Below are positions 1-7,488 of a stretch of 30,397 nucleotides of DNA, in pieces. Under the pieces are notes generated by a model, which worked only from the letters and a program-made list of their open reading frames with translations, did not search any database and was not told where the DNA came from. The first letter of the stretch is position 1. Each line of letters opens with the position of its first letter. The position numbers and the translations under genes were made by a program. Source of the stretch: JAFDZW01 sp038229915 (lineage in GTDB: Bacteria > Bacteroidota > Ignavibacteria > Palsa-1295). The stretch is from the NCBI GenBank assembly GCA_038229915.1, contig JBBRNY010000025.1:1-30397 (forward strand). The letters are read 5' to 3'.

Positions 1-552
1 CTTTTTTGCCACCGGGGGCGGAGCAATCGGATAATCAGTATCGACATCGCCACGTTTCATTCTACCGAGTTTTCCTTTGAGAAGTGATTGCTTAAAAGCA
101 CTGAGGTACTCGATAAAATACTTCCCGTGTAAATGATCGATCTCATGTTGCATCACCCGAGCAAGAAGGCGATCAGCTTCCATCTCTACTTTCTTAAAGT
201 TGCGATCGTAAAATGTTAAGCCTATCTCGGAGGGGCGCACCACTTCCTCACGAATATCGGGCAAGCTGAGACAGCCCTCTTCATAGACCGATTCGCCGTC
301 TGTTCCGGTCACGACCGGATTAATAAGTACCAATGGCTTTGAATCTTCGTAACCTTTCATTTCCGAAAGATCGATGACCGTAACCGAAAGACTTTTTCCG
401 ATCTGGTTTGCGGCAAGCCCAATACCCAATGCATTGTGCATTGTTTCGATCATATCGTCTATGAGCTTCTGTATTTCGGCGCTATCATTCTCAATGAGTT
501 TGGTTTCGCGGCGAAGTACAGGTTGGTCGAATGTGTAGATCGGTAATATCAT
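1..552 (-). CDS. def: Peptide deformylase (3' end off window)
   Basis: Removes the N-terminal formyl group from nascent proteins in the cytoplasm. Reading from the ATG at 552, all three family motifs are present: GIGLAANQIG (GxGxAAxQ), EEGCLSLP (EGCLS, with the metal-binding Cys) and QHEIDHLHG (HExDH, with two metal-binding His and the catalytic Glu). The visible 184 codons cover the whole catalytic domain and run to the window edge through a Pro/Lys-rich tail without a stop, so only the extreme C-terminus is missing; the usual length is 170-200 residues. There is no Shine-Dalgarno sequence before the ATG. It is divergent from the dipeptidase gene at 708. The identification is firm. Confidence 0.96.
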   Translation of the reverse strand, partial: MILPIYTFDQPVLRRETKLIENDSAEIQKLIDDMIETMHNALGIGLAANQIGKSLSVTVIDLSEMKGYEDSKPLVLINPVVTGTDGESVYEEGCLSLPDIREEVVRPSEIGLTFYDRNFKKVEMEADRLLARVMQHEIDHLHGKYFIEYLSAFKQSLLKGKLGRMKRGDVDTDYPIAPPPVAKK

Positions 553-570
553 ATCTATAGTATATGCAAG

Positions 571-590
571 CAAAAAGAGTGTTCTTTTTG
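571..590. promoter_or_regulatory. Inverted repeat between divergent genes
   Basis: An 8-bp perfect inverted repeat (CAAAAAGA / TCTTTTTG) with a 4-base centre lies 18 bases upstream of the deformylase start, in the divergent intergenic region. It could be an operator or a chance A/T-rich palindrome. The rest of 553-707 shows only a one-mismatch -7 box (TTATTTTG, 686-693) 14 bases before the ATG at 708. Confidence 0.3.
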
Positions 591-707
591 ATCGTGCGCT
601 GTAATAAAGCGATTTTAATATTGTTGGTTCCGCGTGTTGATTGATGCGTCAAAACGAAACGATGATTTTAGAAAGACTTTACAATTTATTTTGTTAGTGA
701 GTGCCAA

Positions 708-1367
708 ATGACTACCTTTTTTCTGATCCTAAGCTACTTTGGACTACTCCCTGCGCAACTGGGGGCGCACATGCCGGTCTATAATTATTATCAAGCAAAA
801 GGATTGATCTCTCTTGCGTCAATGTCGAATGTGCTCCTTGAAAAGCGTTACGCTACTTCGAATAATTTTTGTGGGGTCGTTCTTGATAGTGAACGGGGCT
901 GTTATCTTCGTGAGATAGCCTTTACTAAATTTAGCAGTGCGTGTACCCTCCTTGCTTCGGAGCACCCCGGTTATAGATTCATTGTCTATGACGCTTACCG
1001 CTCTCCGATAGTACAAACGAAACTTTGGCAACACGTCAAGGGCACACCAAATGCACGCTATGTAGCGTATCCGAAATGCATCTCGATGCACTCGCTTGGG
1101 TTGGCGCTTGATCTTACGATAGCCGATAGCTTCGGGAAGCCTTTAGATATGGGAACAGACTATGACGCGTTCACCCAGCTTGCCCAGCCGCGGTTTGAAT
1201 TACAATCCCTACGAAGCGGAGCGTTGAGTAAGGCGCAGTATGAAAACCGATTGTTGTTACGAAGTATAATGAAACGCGCAGGTTTCTTTCAGTTACAAAG
1301 CGAGTGGTGGCATTATGAAGCCTTACATCAGAAATTTGCGCATGCTCATTACAAAGTGTTAGAATGA
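708..1367 (+). CDS. ddpX: D-alanyl-D-alanine dipeptidase, VanX/DdpX family (peptidase M15D)
   Basis: Zinc peptidase expected to cleave D-Ala-D-Ala, either for cell-wall dipeptide salvage or turnover. The VanX signature is complete: the substrate-binding Arg in YDAYRS (R98), zinc ligands H128 and D135 in SMHSLGLALD, and catalytic E199 with zinc ligand H202 in EWWHYE. At 219 residues it matches the family. The first ~20 residues are hydrophobic and end near AQLGA, so the protein may be exported to the periplasm like other chromosomal DdpX-type enzymes. No vanH or vanA partner is adjacent, so a housekeeping role is likelier than glycopeptide resistance. The gene symbol is given by family, not proven orthology. 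Confidence 0.88.
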   Translation: MTTFFLILSYFGLLPAQLGAHMPVYNYYQAKGLISLASMSNVLLEKRYATSNNFCGVVLDSERGCYLREIAFTKFSSACTLLASEHPGYRFIVYDAYRSPIVQTKLWQHVKGTPNARYVAYPKCISMHSLGLALDLTIADSFGKPLDMGTDYDAFTQLAQPRFELQSLRSGALSKAQYENRLLLRSIMKRAGFFQLQSEWWHYEALHQKFAHAHYKVLE

Positions 1368-1429
1368 ATATTGCTTCATACTTATTGATATCCGAAACCC
1401 TGCTCTTGAGCGGTAGTATACTATAGTAT

Positions 1430-2260
1430 ATGCAAGTAAGAATCCCGTTCATAGCGATGTTTACTGTTCTCGTTCTTTCGAGTTGCACTGCGACGAAGCA
1501 GCAAAGCATTACTCAAACAACGACGAAGATCGAAACACCTGCCTCGACAACAGAAACCGCAGATGCAAATGCTCAATTCTGTTCGCTTGCAGGTAAGTGC
1601 TCTTCGCTTTATGGTGAAGGGACGATTACGTTGCGCGACGGGAGTTCGTCACAAAGTGGGAAGTTCGAGCTTCGTTCGAAGCGCGCTATTGCTGGTGGCG
1701 ATTCATTAAGTATGGCTATCAGTGGGCCTTTTGGTATCAGCGTTGCAAAATTTCTTGGGTCTGATAAGGAATTCCATTTCTATAATATCATTGAAAACGA
1801 TCATTATCATGGCAAGCCTGATGCCGCGACGCTTGAAAAATTTACCGGGATGAAAGGTCTTTCCCTCGGATTGCTCAATGATCTTGTCTATGGAGTTTCT
1901 CCTATACAGTTGCGTGCCGAGCAGCTCGGCGACGCACATACAGACTCGCTGGGCAATGGGAAGTACCGTTTTGCGATGATGAACGCCTTGGGCTATCTCG
2001 AAACCATTACCTATAGAATGAATGGCAACACGTTGAAAATTCTCGCCTATGACCGTTGGAATCGTCAGATCCCAATTTCGGCACTTTCGACTTCTAAACC
2101 TAATCTTTCGGTGAAATTTACTGGATCTATTGAAGACCGGCCGTATTCTCTCCCAAATTTGATCGTTGCGACCTCAGGCACCCAGACCCTGGAGATAGAA
2201 TACTCGCTGGCAAAGGAAAACCCAGCTAATTTGACAGTAAAGATCAAGATCCCTCAATAA
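1430..2260 (+). CDS. Putative outer-membrane lipoprotein, DUF4292/LolB-like
   Basis: The protein begins with a lipoprotein signal peptide whose lipobox ends at LSSC (Cys19), followed by a Thr/Gln-rich linker to about residue 45. The body (about 50-276) contains alternating beta-strand patterns such as GEGTITLRD and MAISGPFGISVAKF, resembling the DUF4292/LolB-like lipid-binding fold of Bacteroidota lipoproteins. It ends in repeated short beta segments. The gene starts 62 bases after the dipeptidase and may share its transcript. Function is unknown; a role in lipoprotein or lipid handling at the outer membrane is inference from fold resemblance only. Confidence 0.6.
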   Translation: MQVRIPFIAMFTVLVLSSCTATKQQSITQTTTKIETPASTTETADANAQFCSLAGKCSSLYGEGTITLRDGSSSQSGKFELRSKRAIAGGDSLSMAISGPFGISVAKFLGSDKEFHFYNIIENDHYHGKPDAATLEKFTGMKGLSLGLLNDLVYGVSPIQLRAEQLGDAHTDSLGNGKYRFAMMNALGYLETITYRMNGNTLKILAYDRWNRQIPISALSTSKPNLSVKFTGSIEDRPYSLPNLIVATSGTQTLEIEYSLAKENPANLTVKIKIPQ

Positions 2261-2362
2261 AAATGAATTTTTCGTCATAATCGTGTCACACGGGCAAAGG
2301 CTCGTTCGTTTATTGAATTGTTAAGTTGTTGATTGTCATTAAATTATCGTTTATCAAAAAGT

Positions 2363-2380
2363 TTGGCACGATAATTGACA
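2363..2380 (+). promoter_or_regulatory. Sigma-54-like -24/-12 promoter candidate
   Basis: TTGGCACG (2363-2370), a 4-base gap, then TTGACA (2375-2380). This matches the sigma-54 consensus TGGCAC-N5-TTGC except that the -12 element reads TTGA rather than TTGC. It would start transcription near 2390, giving a leader of roughly 45 bases before the ATG at 2434. No upstream enhancer site or rpoN gene is visible in the window. Confidence 0.35.
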
Positions 2381-2433
2381 GTGTAAAGAGTAATGCAGCA
2401 ACTTGTGCATACAAAAATAGACGAATTACGATT

Positions 2434-2844
2434 ATGAAGAAGCAGATCATCAGATTCACCGTATTAAGCCTCGTTGGCGCTTTGCTAGTAGTTTTTAGCG
2501 CAGCCCAGAGCAATGCACAGTTTTCTAAAGCTGTAGTTGTACTTAAAGGTACCGTAACAGCTGAACAGACCGGCAAGCCGCATTCTGTTCGTGTGAGCAT
2601 TCGTTCAGTCGGTGATACAGCTCTTGAGATCAATGCAAGCCGTTCTAACAGCGAAAGCGGTTATTATTTGGTTGTGTTGAAACCTGGCAAGAAGTATTGG
2701 GTACACCTTGAAAGTGATAATACCATTGCTAAAGATGTTTTGATCGAAGCTCCGGCTTGTGAAAAGACACAGCAGATCATTCAAGATTTTACAGTTACGC
2801 TCATCGGGATCAACAGTAAACCTGATCTTGGTGACAGAAAGTAA
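2434..2844 (+). CDS. Small secreted protein with carboxypeptidase-regulatory-like beta domain
   Basis: Start chosen at ATG 2434 because it begins a standard signal peptide (MKKQIIRF, hydrophobic core, cleavage after SNAQ); the reading frame is open further upstream but that stretch lacks signal-peptide character. The mature part (about residues 27-136) contains LKGTVTAEQTGKPHSVRVSI and a GYYLVVLKPGKKYWVHLES segment, the pattern of CarboxypepD-regulatory-like beta-sandwich domains that in Bacteroidota often precede outer-membrane proteins. Here the domain stands alone in 136 residues. It has its own probable promoter and a strong terminator, so it is likely monocistronic. Function is unknown; structural or surface-associated is plausible. 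Confidence 0.65.
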   Translation: MKKQIIRFTVLSLVGALLVVFSAAQSNAQFSKAVVVLKGTVTAEQTGKPHSVRVSIRSVGDTALEINASRSNSESGYYLVVLKPGKKYWVHLESDNTIAKDVLIEAPACEKTQQIIQDFTVTLIGINSKPDLGDRK

Positions 2845-2899
2845 CGAAAGTGTTTCATAGTTAATTGGTCAATCCTATTAGAGATGATGTATGATGAAG

Positions 2900-2928
2900 A
2901 CGCACTCCACTCGGGGTGCGTTTTTTTT
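2900..2928 (+). terminator. Rho-independent terminator
   Basis: A 9-bp stem (ACGCACTCC with GGGGTGCGT, one G-T wobble) around the loop ACTC is followed by eight T. It ends the transcript of the small secreted protein. Confidence 0.92.
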
Positions 2929-3068
2929 ACTGAAACTTTGAGAACCTTAGAGTGTCATTGTTTGTAGAGTGGGTAAGTAGCTTCCCCCTGCTTGTTTCTT
3001 CCCCCTCAAGAAACATACATATTGTCTTCCCCAAGCAATACTGTAGTCTCCTAAGTTTATTTGATATC

Positions 3069-4883
3069 ATGAAATTTAGATACGCTCTACTGGTCAGTAG
3101 TATTTTGCTATTCACCATCATCTCGCAAGCACAGTCGGCTGTAAAAGTAGTTTCAAACTATCCGATGAGCTACTCGAAAACCGTGAGTTCGGCCACAACA
3201 GTGGGTGTCCGTTATTCTACGACGATAGATAAATCAAAGCTGATCACCGATAGTATCAAGGTGTTTGGCTTTGTCAGCGGCTTCCATAGCGGCACGGTTT
3301 CTCTGAGTAGTGACGGAAAAATGGTCATCTTCAAACCAACCAAAGTATTTGTTTCCGGCGAAAGGGTGTATGTTCGTTTTGGTGGTTTTTTAACGACGAA
3401 TCCTGGGTCAAGCGCTCCGGCATTCTCGATGCAATTTAATATTTCAGGCTCGAAAAAATTCGGAGATAGTATTAACTATCATAGTGATGATCCGGTGCTT
3501 GAATGGTCGCTTCATAGAAAACATCGTCGCTTCAAAAGCTCCGATGCACACCCGCTTTATTTTCCACAGCTCAATGTGGTAAATCTCAATGAACCAGCTG
3601 ACGGAAATCTCTATGTAGCGAATATGCAGTTCGAAGCTACACAAGCCGGAGCATATCGTATGGTCCTTGATAAGAGCGGGAATTTGCTTTTTGCCCAAGC
3701 TGCCGGGCCAAGTTTTGTCCAAGATTTTAAGCCAGGCCCGAATAATACCTACTCGTATTTTGATGCGGCGACGTTCCGAATTTATTTTCTAAACTCCTCA
3801 TTCCAAGTCTTTGATAGCATCGAAGCGGCCAATGGCTATCAGACCGATGGGCACGAACTTCGATATACACCCGAAGGCGGATATATGATTTTGGCCATAA
3901 ATTATACGACCGTAGATATGAGAGAAATTTCAGGGGGTGATAGCTCGGCTATCGTTTTTGAAGATGTTATTCAAGAGTTTGATAAAGAGAAAAATCTGAT
4001 CTTTGAATGGCATTCGCTCGATCATTTTAAGATCACCGATGCCATCGGAGAGAATCTTCTCGAGCCTGTCATAGATTTTTGCCACGCGAATGCACTTGAG
4101 TTCGATACTGATGGCAATATCCTGATGTCCTGCCGACATATGGATGAGATCACGAAGATCAATCGTGAGACCGGTGCCATTATGTGGAGACTTGGCGGGC
4201 AGAATAATCAATTTACTTTCCTCAATGATACCGTAGGCTTTTCGCATCAGCACGATATTCGATTGACCGATAAAGGCACCTTCACAATGTTCGATAATGG
4301 TAACTATCACCATGCCTCATCGACCTATAGCAGAGCAGTTGAGTATAAGATCGACCAAGTAAATAAAACGGTGAATCAAGTATGGGAATATCGACACCAG
4401 CCCGATGTCTTTGGAATCGCGATGGGCAGTGTGCAACGCCTCGCTAACGGCAATACTCTTATCGGTTGGGGAGCTTGTGATAATGTGACCGTTACCGAAG
4501 TCAATACCTTAGATCATCCGGTGTTTGAATTGATCATGGGCGACCAAAATTATACCTACCGGGCATATAAATACACCAAAGAACAAATAGATGCAGGGGT
4601 CAGTACTAATAAAGCTGTCCAGACTTCAGCACTCTCATGCTCGTCGAACCCGGTGTTCGACCAAGCTGAAATAACCTATTCGTTAGCACAGCCATCTGCT
4701 ACAAAGATCATCCTTTATGATCAACTCGGCAATGAAATATTAAAGCTCTATTCTGGCAATCTCGAAGCCGGCACCTATAGCTTTCCATTACAAAGCAGTG
4801 GGCTTAGTGCCGGAGTATATTACCTTCGTGCTATGAGTGATGGCAGTGCCGCACTCACTCAAAAGATCATTGTGATGAAATAA
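3069..4883 (+). CDS. Arylsulfotransferase (ASST)-like exported protein with T9SS sorting domain
   Basis: Start set at ATG 3069 because it opens a signal peptide (MKFRYALLVS..., cleavage near AQS at 20-23); the upstream in-frame ATG at 2952 adds a non-signal leader. Layout of the 604 residues: N-terminal Ig-like domain (about 25-125), an ASST-type beta-propeller (about 130-505) with family-like segments TDGHEL, FCHANALEFD, INRETGAIMWRLGG and FSHQHDIRL (H395), and a C-terminal type A T9SS domain (about 515-604) ending TQKIIVMK. ASST proteins move sulfate from one phenol to another without PAPS; related propellers also occur in proteins of untested activity. Export to the cell surface is well supported; the reaction is inference from family. 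A one-mismatch -7 box (TTTATTTG) ends 5 bases before the ATG. Confidence 0.82.
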   Translation: MKFRYALLVSSILLFTIISQAQSAVKVVSNYPMSYSKTVSSATTVGVRYSTTIDKSKLITDSIKVFGFVSGFHSGTVSLSSDGKMVIFKPTKVFVSGERVYVRFGGFLTTNPGSSAPAFSMQFNISGSKKFGDSINYHSDDPVLEWSLHRKHRRFKSSDAHPLYFPQLNVVNLNEPADGNLYVANMQFEATQAGAYRMVLDKSGNLLFAQAAGPSFVQDFKPGPNNTYSYFDAATFRIYFLNSSFQVFDSIEAANGYQTDGHELRYTPEGGYMILAINYTTVDMREISGGDSSAIVFEDVIQEFDKEKNLIFEWHSLDHFKITDAIGENLLEPVIDFCHANALEFDTDGNILMSCRHMDEITKINRETGAIMWRLGGQNNQFTFLNDTVGFSHQHDIRLTDKGTFTMFDNGNYHHASSTYSRAVEYKIDQVNKTVNQVWEYRHQPDVFGIAMGSVQRLANGNTLIGWGACDNVTVTEVNTLDHPVFELIMGDQNYTYRAYKYTKEQIDAGVSTNKAVQTSALSCSSNPVFDQAEITYSLAQPSATKIILYDQLGNEILKLYSGNLEAGTYSFPLQSSGLSAGVYYLRAMSDGSAALTQKIIVMK

Positions 4884-4904
4884 AAAAAAGCCGAGTAAAA
4901 TACT

Positions 4905-5444
4905 TTACCAGCCTTCGCGCTCGATAAGGTTGGTGATGTGTGCTAAGTGATGACTTGAATGCCAAGCATACATTCCGAGATTATCTTCGACAGTCCAACT
5001 GCCCGATTCGGGATGATTAAATGTACGAAGCAATTGCTCCTTTGTAAGAGACTCGAGCAACAGCGCCCAACGTTCATGCAAGCCGTCGAGGATTGCGAGT
5101 GAAAGCTCGACCGGAGCATTCTTCGCATCGATCAACTCTGCCCAAGTATTTTCGTCATAGGTTTTGATCATCGGGTTGTCTTCGGTCAGGGCAAGTTTGA
5201 GTCGGATAAAACTATTCAAATGGCTGTCAGCTAAATGATGCACCACTTGACGGATACTCCAACCACCTTCACGATACGAAGTGTCTAACTGAGCATCATC
5301 TAACATTGATACAGCTTCACTTAATCTATTCGGCAAATTTCTGATCGTTGCGATATTTGCTTTTACTTCCTCTGCCGTGTAAGAATCTTTACGGACAAGT
5401 TTTCCGATAGGGAAGCGATTTGATTCGAGTGGTTCGTTTGGCAT
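4905..5444 (-). CDS. bstA: BstA/YfiT-type DinB-fold bacillithiol S-transferase
   Basis: A DinB-like four-helix protein of 179 residues matching the YfiT/BstA family in length and opening (RFPIGKL). Putative metal ligands are H69 or H70 in VVHHLADSH and H162/H166 in WHSSHHLAH, the three-His arrangement of the fold. Bacillus YfiT (BstA) conjugates bacillithiol to electrophiles, and bacillithiol-type thiols are known in Bacteroidota and Chlorobi, so thiol-dependent detoxification is the likely role. It was earlier annotated as a metal-dependent hydrolase. The gene is convergent with the arylsulfotransferase gene, 21 bases apart, with only a weak hairpin (GTAAA/TTTAC) between them. Confidence 0.8.
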   Translation of the reverse strand: MPNEPLESNRFPIGKLVRKDSYTAEEVKANIATIRNLPNRLSEAVSMLDDAQLDTSYREGGWSIRQVVHHLADSHLNSFIRLKLALTEDNPMIKTYDENTWAELIDAKNAPVELSLAILDGLHERWALLLESLTKEQLLRTFNHPESGSWTVEDNLGMYAWHSSHHLAHITNLIEREGW

Positions 5445-5535
5445 TGTTCAGGTGATGGTTAATGCTGATTGTAACGAAATAAATACTATTAGTTTCCTCG
5501 ACCCATTCTCAAAATTTAAAAAGCTTCATGTTTAT

Positions 5536-5565
5536 GTCATCCTAAGTGACGCGAAGGATGTGATC
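5536..5565. repeat. REP-like palindromic repeat, degenerate copy
   Basis: A CATCCT/AGGATG hairpin (5538-5543 with 5555-5560) around an 11-base loop containing GACGCGA. It resembles, from memory, the palindromic motif GTCATCCTGAG...CGAAGGATC that is dispersed through many unrelated bacterial genomes. Only this copy was noticed in the window. Confidence 0.4.
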
Positions 5566-5567
5566 TT

Positions 5568-5575
5568 CAAAATTA
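5568..5575 (-). promoter_or_regulatory. Candidate -7 box for bstA (TAATTTTG)
   Basis: A perfect TAnnTTTG box on the minus strand, about 125 bases upstream of the bstA start and with no -33 partner checked. It lies inside the possible mobile repeat, so it may be incidental. Confidence 0.3.
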
Positions 5576-5675
5576 CAAAAATGCGAAATGTTCACTCGTA
5601 AGATTGAGAATGGTACGTGGTCGTGTGATTTCGGAAACATTCGCCCCCTGACTGCTGTTATCACCGCCCCTGTAA

Positions 5676-5683
5676 TAGTTTTG
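5676..5683 (+). promoter_or_regulatory. -7 box of SRP RNA gene (TAGTTTTG)
   Basis: A perfect Bacteroidota-type TAnnTTTG element directly at the 5' edge of the SRP RNA. It implies a start site a few bases inside the GGGGTC stem, or slight inaccuracy in the predicted 5' end. No convincing -33 element is visible. Confidence 0.5.
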
Positions 5684-5783
5684 GGGTCAAGTCCCATGCA
5701 ATGCAGACACGCCTAACCGAGTCAGGTCCGGAAGGAAGCAGCTCTCAGCGATTGTATGTGTGTGCCGTGGTCAACTTGATCCC
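5683..5783 (+). ncRNA. ffs: Signal recognition particle RNA, small bacterial type
   Basis: It contains the diagnostic domain IV core GTCAGGTCCGGAAGGAAGCA (5721-5740): the GGAA tetraloop and the asymmetric loop that bind Ffh. The ends pair as a closing helix: GGGGTCAAGT at 5683 with ACTTGATCCC ending at 5783 (one wobble). The length of about 101 bases fits the short 4.5S-type SRP RNA without an Alu domain. It is followed by its own terminator. The exact ends are uncertain by a few bases; the identity is firm. Confidence 0.96.
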
Positions 5784-5793
5784 ATTTTTTTTG

Positions 5794-5822
5794 CCCGTTT
5801 CTTTTTGAGGAGCGGGTTTTTT
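5794..5822 (+). terminator. Rho-independent terminator of ffs
   Basis: CCCGTTTCT pairs with AGGAGCGGG (9 pairs including wobbles) around the 5-base loop TTTTG, followed by six T and an A/T-rich tail. It separates ffs from lysS. Confidence 0.82.
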
Positions 5823-5863
5823 ATTTTAGCGGAATCGTAGCCAAAACTTCGCACCCGAAACCC

Positions 5864-5871
5864 TAATTTTG
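5864..5871 (+). promoter_or_regulatory. -7 box of lysS (TAATTTTG)
   Basis: A perfect TAnnTTTG element 16 bases before the lysS ATG, giving a leader of about 10-12 bases. No clear -33 TTTG is seen at the expected distance. Confidence 0.5.
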
Positions 5872-5887
5872 TGTTGAAAAAGCACTT

Positions 5888-7429
5888 ATGACCGAACAAC
5901 AGAACCAGCATCCAACCGAGCGGCTCTCCGATCAGGAGCAGGAACGCCTCAATTCTCTTGCCGAACTTCGCGCTCGCGGGGTTGAGCCTTATCCATATAG
6001 TTTTGATCGCAGCCACTACTCGGGCGCGGCGCGAGCATTGTTTTCCGAAGAAAATTTGGAGGCAAAACCTACGGCATCGGTCGCTGGTCGTATTACTGCC
6101 GTTCGTCGAATGGGCAAAGCAAGCTTTTTGCATATCCAAGACGAAGATGGCAAGTTACAAGTCTATTTCAAAGCTGATGAACTCGGCGATGCTTATGAGA
6201 CACTGAAACTCCTTGATATCGGGGATATTATCGGAGTCAACGGATTTATTTTCCGTACTCGCACCGGCGAAGTTTCGCTTCATACGCAGACATTCTCATT
6301 GCTTGCGAAAGCATTGAAGCCGCTTCCGGTTGTGAAAGAAGAAGTCAATGAAGAGACCGGCGAGAAGATCATCCACGATGCCTTTAGCGATAAAGAGCTT
6401 CGCTATCGCCGTCGTTATGTTGATCTGATCGCGAACCCACATATCCGTGAAGTATTTCGCAAACGCTCGAAGATCATCACGACCCTTCGCAAATTTTTTG
6501 ATGATCGCGGCTACCTTGAAGTTGAAACACCGATCTTACAGCCGATCTATGGCGGAGCATACGCACGCCCATTCATCACACATCACAATGCGCTTGACTT
6601 CGATCTGTACCTGCGCATCGCCGATGAGCTTTATCTCAAACGTCTGATCGTCGGGGGTCTTGCCGAGGGTGTGTATGAGATCTCGAAAGATTTCCGCAAC
6701 GAAGGTATGGACAAAAATCACTCGCCCGAGTTTACGATGGCGGAGATCTATGTCGCCTATAAAGACTACAACTGGATGATGGATTTTGTCGAGCAGATGT
6801 TTGCCGAAGTCGCTCGTGTCGTCACAGGCGGCGATATGAAGGTTGCGCAAAAAAATGGCAACGTGATCGACTTCGCACCGCCATACCGCAGATTTACAAT
6901 GTTCGATTCGATCAAAGAATATACCGGTATTGATGTGAGTACAATGGACGAAGCCGCTCTTCGTGAAGCCGCAAAGACAATGGGTATCTCACTCGATCCG
7001 AAGGCAGGACCTGGCAAGATCATCGATGAAATGTTCTCCGAAAAGGTCGAAGCGAATTTGATACAACCGACCTTCATTACCGACTATCCGCTTTCGATGT
7101 CGCCACTGGCGAAGAATCATCGCACCAAAGCAGGGTTGGTGGAGCGTTTCGAGTTAATGATCGGCGGACAAGAGCTTGCGAATTGCTTTAGCGAACTTAA
7201 CGACCCGATCGATCAGCGTGCACGTTTTGAAGAGCAAGCCAAACTCCGCGATCGTGGCGATGACGAAGCAATGGTGCTCGACGAAGATTTCTTGCGCTCG
7301 CTCGAAACGGGTATGCCCCCAACAGCAGGTCTGGGCTTCGGTGTTGACCGCTTAGTAATGATCATGACAGGCGAAGACTCGATCAGAGACGTCGTGTTGT
7401 TCCCGGCAATGCGACCGGAGAAGAGCTGA
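5888..7429 (+). CDS. lysS: Lysyl-tRNA synthetase, class II
   Basis: Charges tRNA-Lys with lysine in the cytoplasm. The 513 residues hold an N-terminal anticodon-binding OB-fold (about 65-140, VAGRITAVRRMGKASFLHIQ), motif 1 around 190-220 (GYLEVETPIL), the lysS-specific stretch GGAYARPFITHHNALDFDLY (222-241), motif 2 at 269-290 (FRNEGMDKNHSPEFTMAEIY) and motif 3 at 481-495 (GLGFGVDRLVMIMTG). A loop at about 150-168, just before the catalytic domain, seems longer than in E. coli, as I recall for Bacteroidota. Length and motifs are normal, and the start is supported by the -7 box just upstream. It is monocistronic as far as can be seen. Confidence 0.98.
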   Translation: MTEQQNQHPTERLSDQEQERLNSLAELRARGVEPYPYSFDRSHYSGAARALFSEENLEAKPTASVAGRITAVRRMGKASFLHIQDEDGKLQVYFKADELGDAYETLKLLDIGDIIGVNGFIFRTRTGEVSLHTQTFSLLAKALKPLPVVKEEVNEETGEKIIHDAFSDKELRYRRRYVDLIANPHIREVFRKRSKIITTLRKFFDDRGYLEVETPILQPIYGGAYARPFITHHNALDFDLYLRIADELYLKRLIVGGLAEGVYEISKDFRNEGMDKNHSPEFTMAEIYVAYKDYNWMMDFVEQMFAEVARVVTGGDMKVAQKNGNVIDFAPPYRRFTMFDSIKEYTGIDVSTMDEAALREAAKTMGISLDPKAGPGKIIDEMFSEKVEANLIQPTFITDYPLSMSPLAKNHRTKAGLVERFELMIGGQELANCFSELNDPIDQRARFEEQAKLRDRGDDEAMVLDEDFLRSLETGMPPTAGLGFGVDRLVMIMTGEDSIRDVVLFPAMRPEKS

Positions 7430-7462
7430 AACCTTTCAGTTCATTTTTGCTGTTTCAATTAT

Positions 7463-7472
7463 GACAATTGTC
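7463..7472. promoter_or_regulatory. Palindrome, probable antitoxin operator
   Basis: A perfect 10-bp palindrome GACAATTGTC whose last base is 16 bases before the antitoxin ATG. A further GACAA half-site lies at the start codon. Xre-type antitoxins commonly autorepress by binding such sites; the assignment is inference from position and symmetry. Confidence 0.4.
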
Positions 7473-7488
7473 TAAGTAAATACGACAA

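Larger units (their letters stand above)
5503..5613. repeat. MITE-like element: 10-bp terminal inverted repeats
   Basis: CCATTCTCAA at 5503-5512 is matched by its exact reverse complement at 5604-5613, enclosing 91 bases that include a REP-like hairpin. The interior has no coding capacity. No target-site duplication is obvious at the ends, so this may be a decayed miniature element or coincidence. Outside it, 5445-5675 contains only candidate promoters. Confidence 0.35.

Noticed and set aside
708..1367. VanX-type dipeptidase as part of a glycopeptide-resistance cluster.
   Set aside because: No vanH, vanA or vanRS homologue is adjacent; chromosomal DdpX-type enzymes are common without resistance.
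555..1436. The 16-base string CTATAGTATATGCAAG occurs at 555-570 and again at 1421-1436.
   Set aside because: A/T-rich, and one such exact pair is not very unlikely in 30 kb. The two copies have different relations to genes: one is upstream of def on the opposite strand, the other spans the lipoprotein ATG.
2952..3068. Upstream ATG at 2952 for the arylsulfotransferase-like gene.
   Set aside because: It would bury the clear signal peptide that starts at 3069 behind 39 residues of unrelated sequence.
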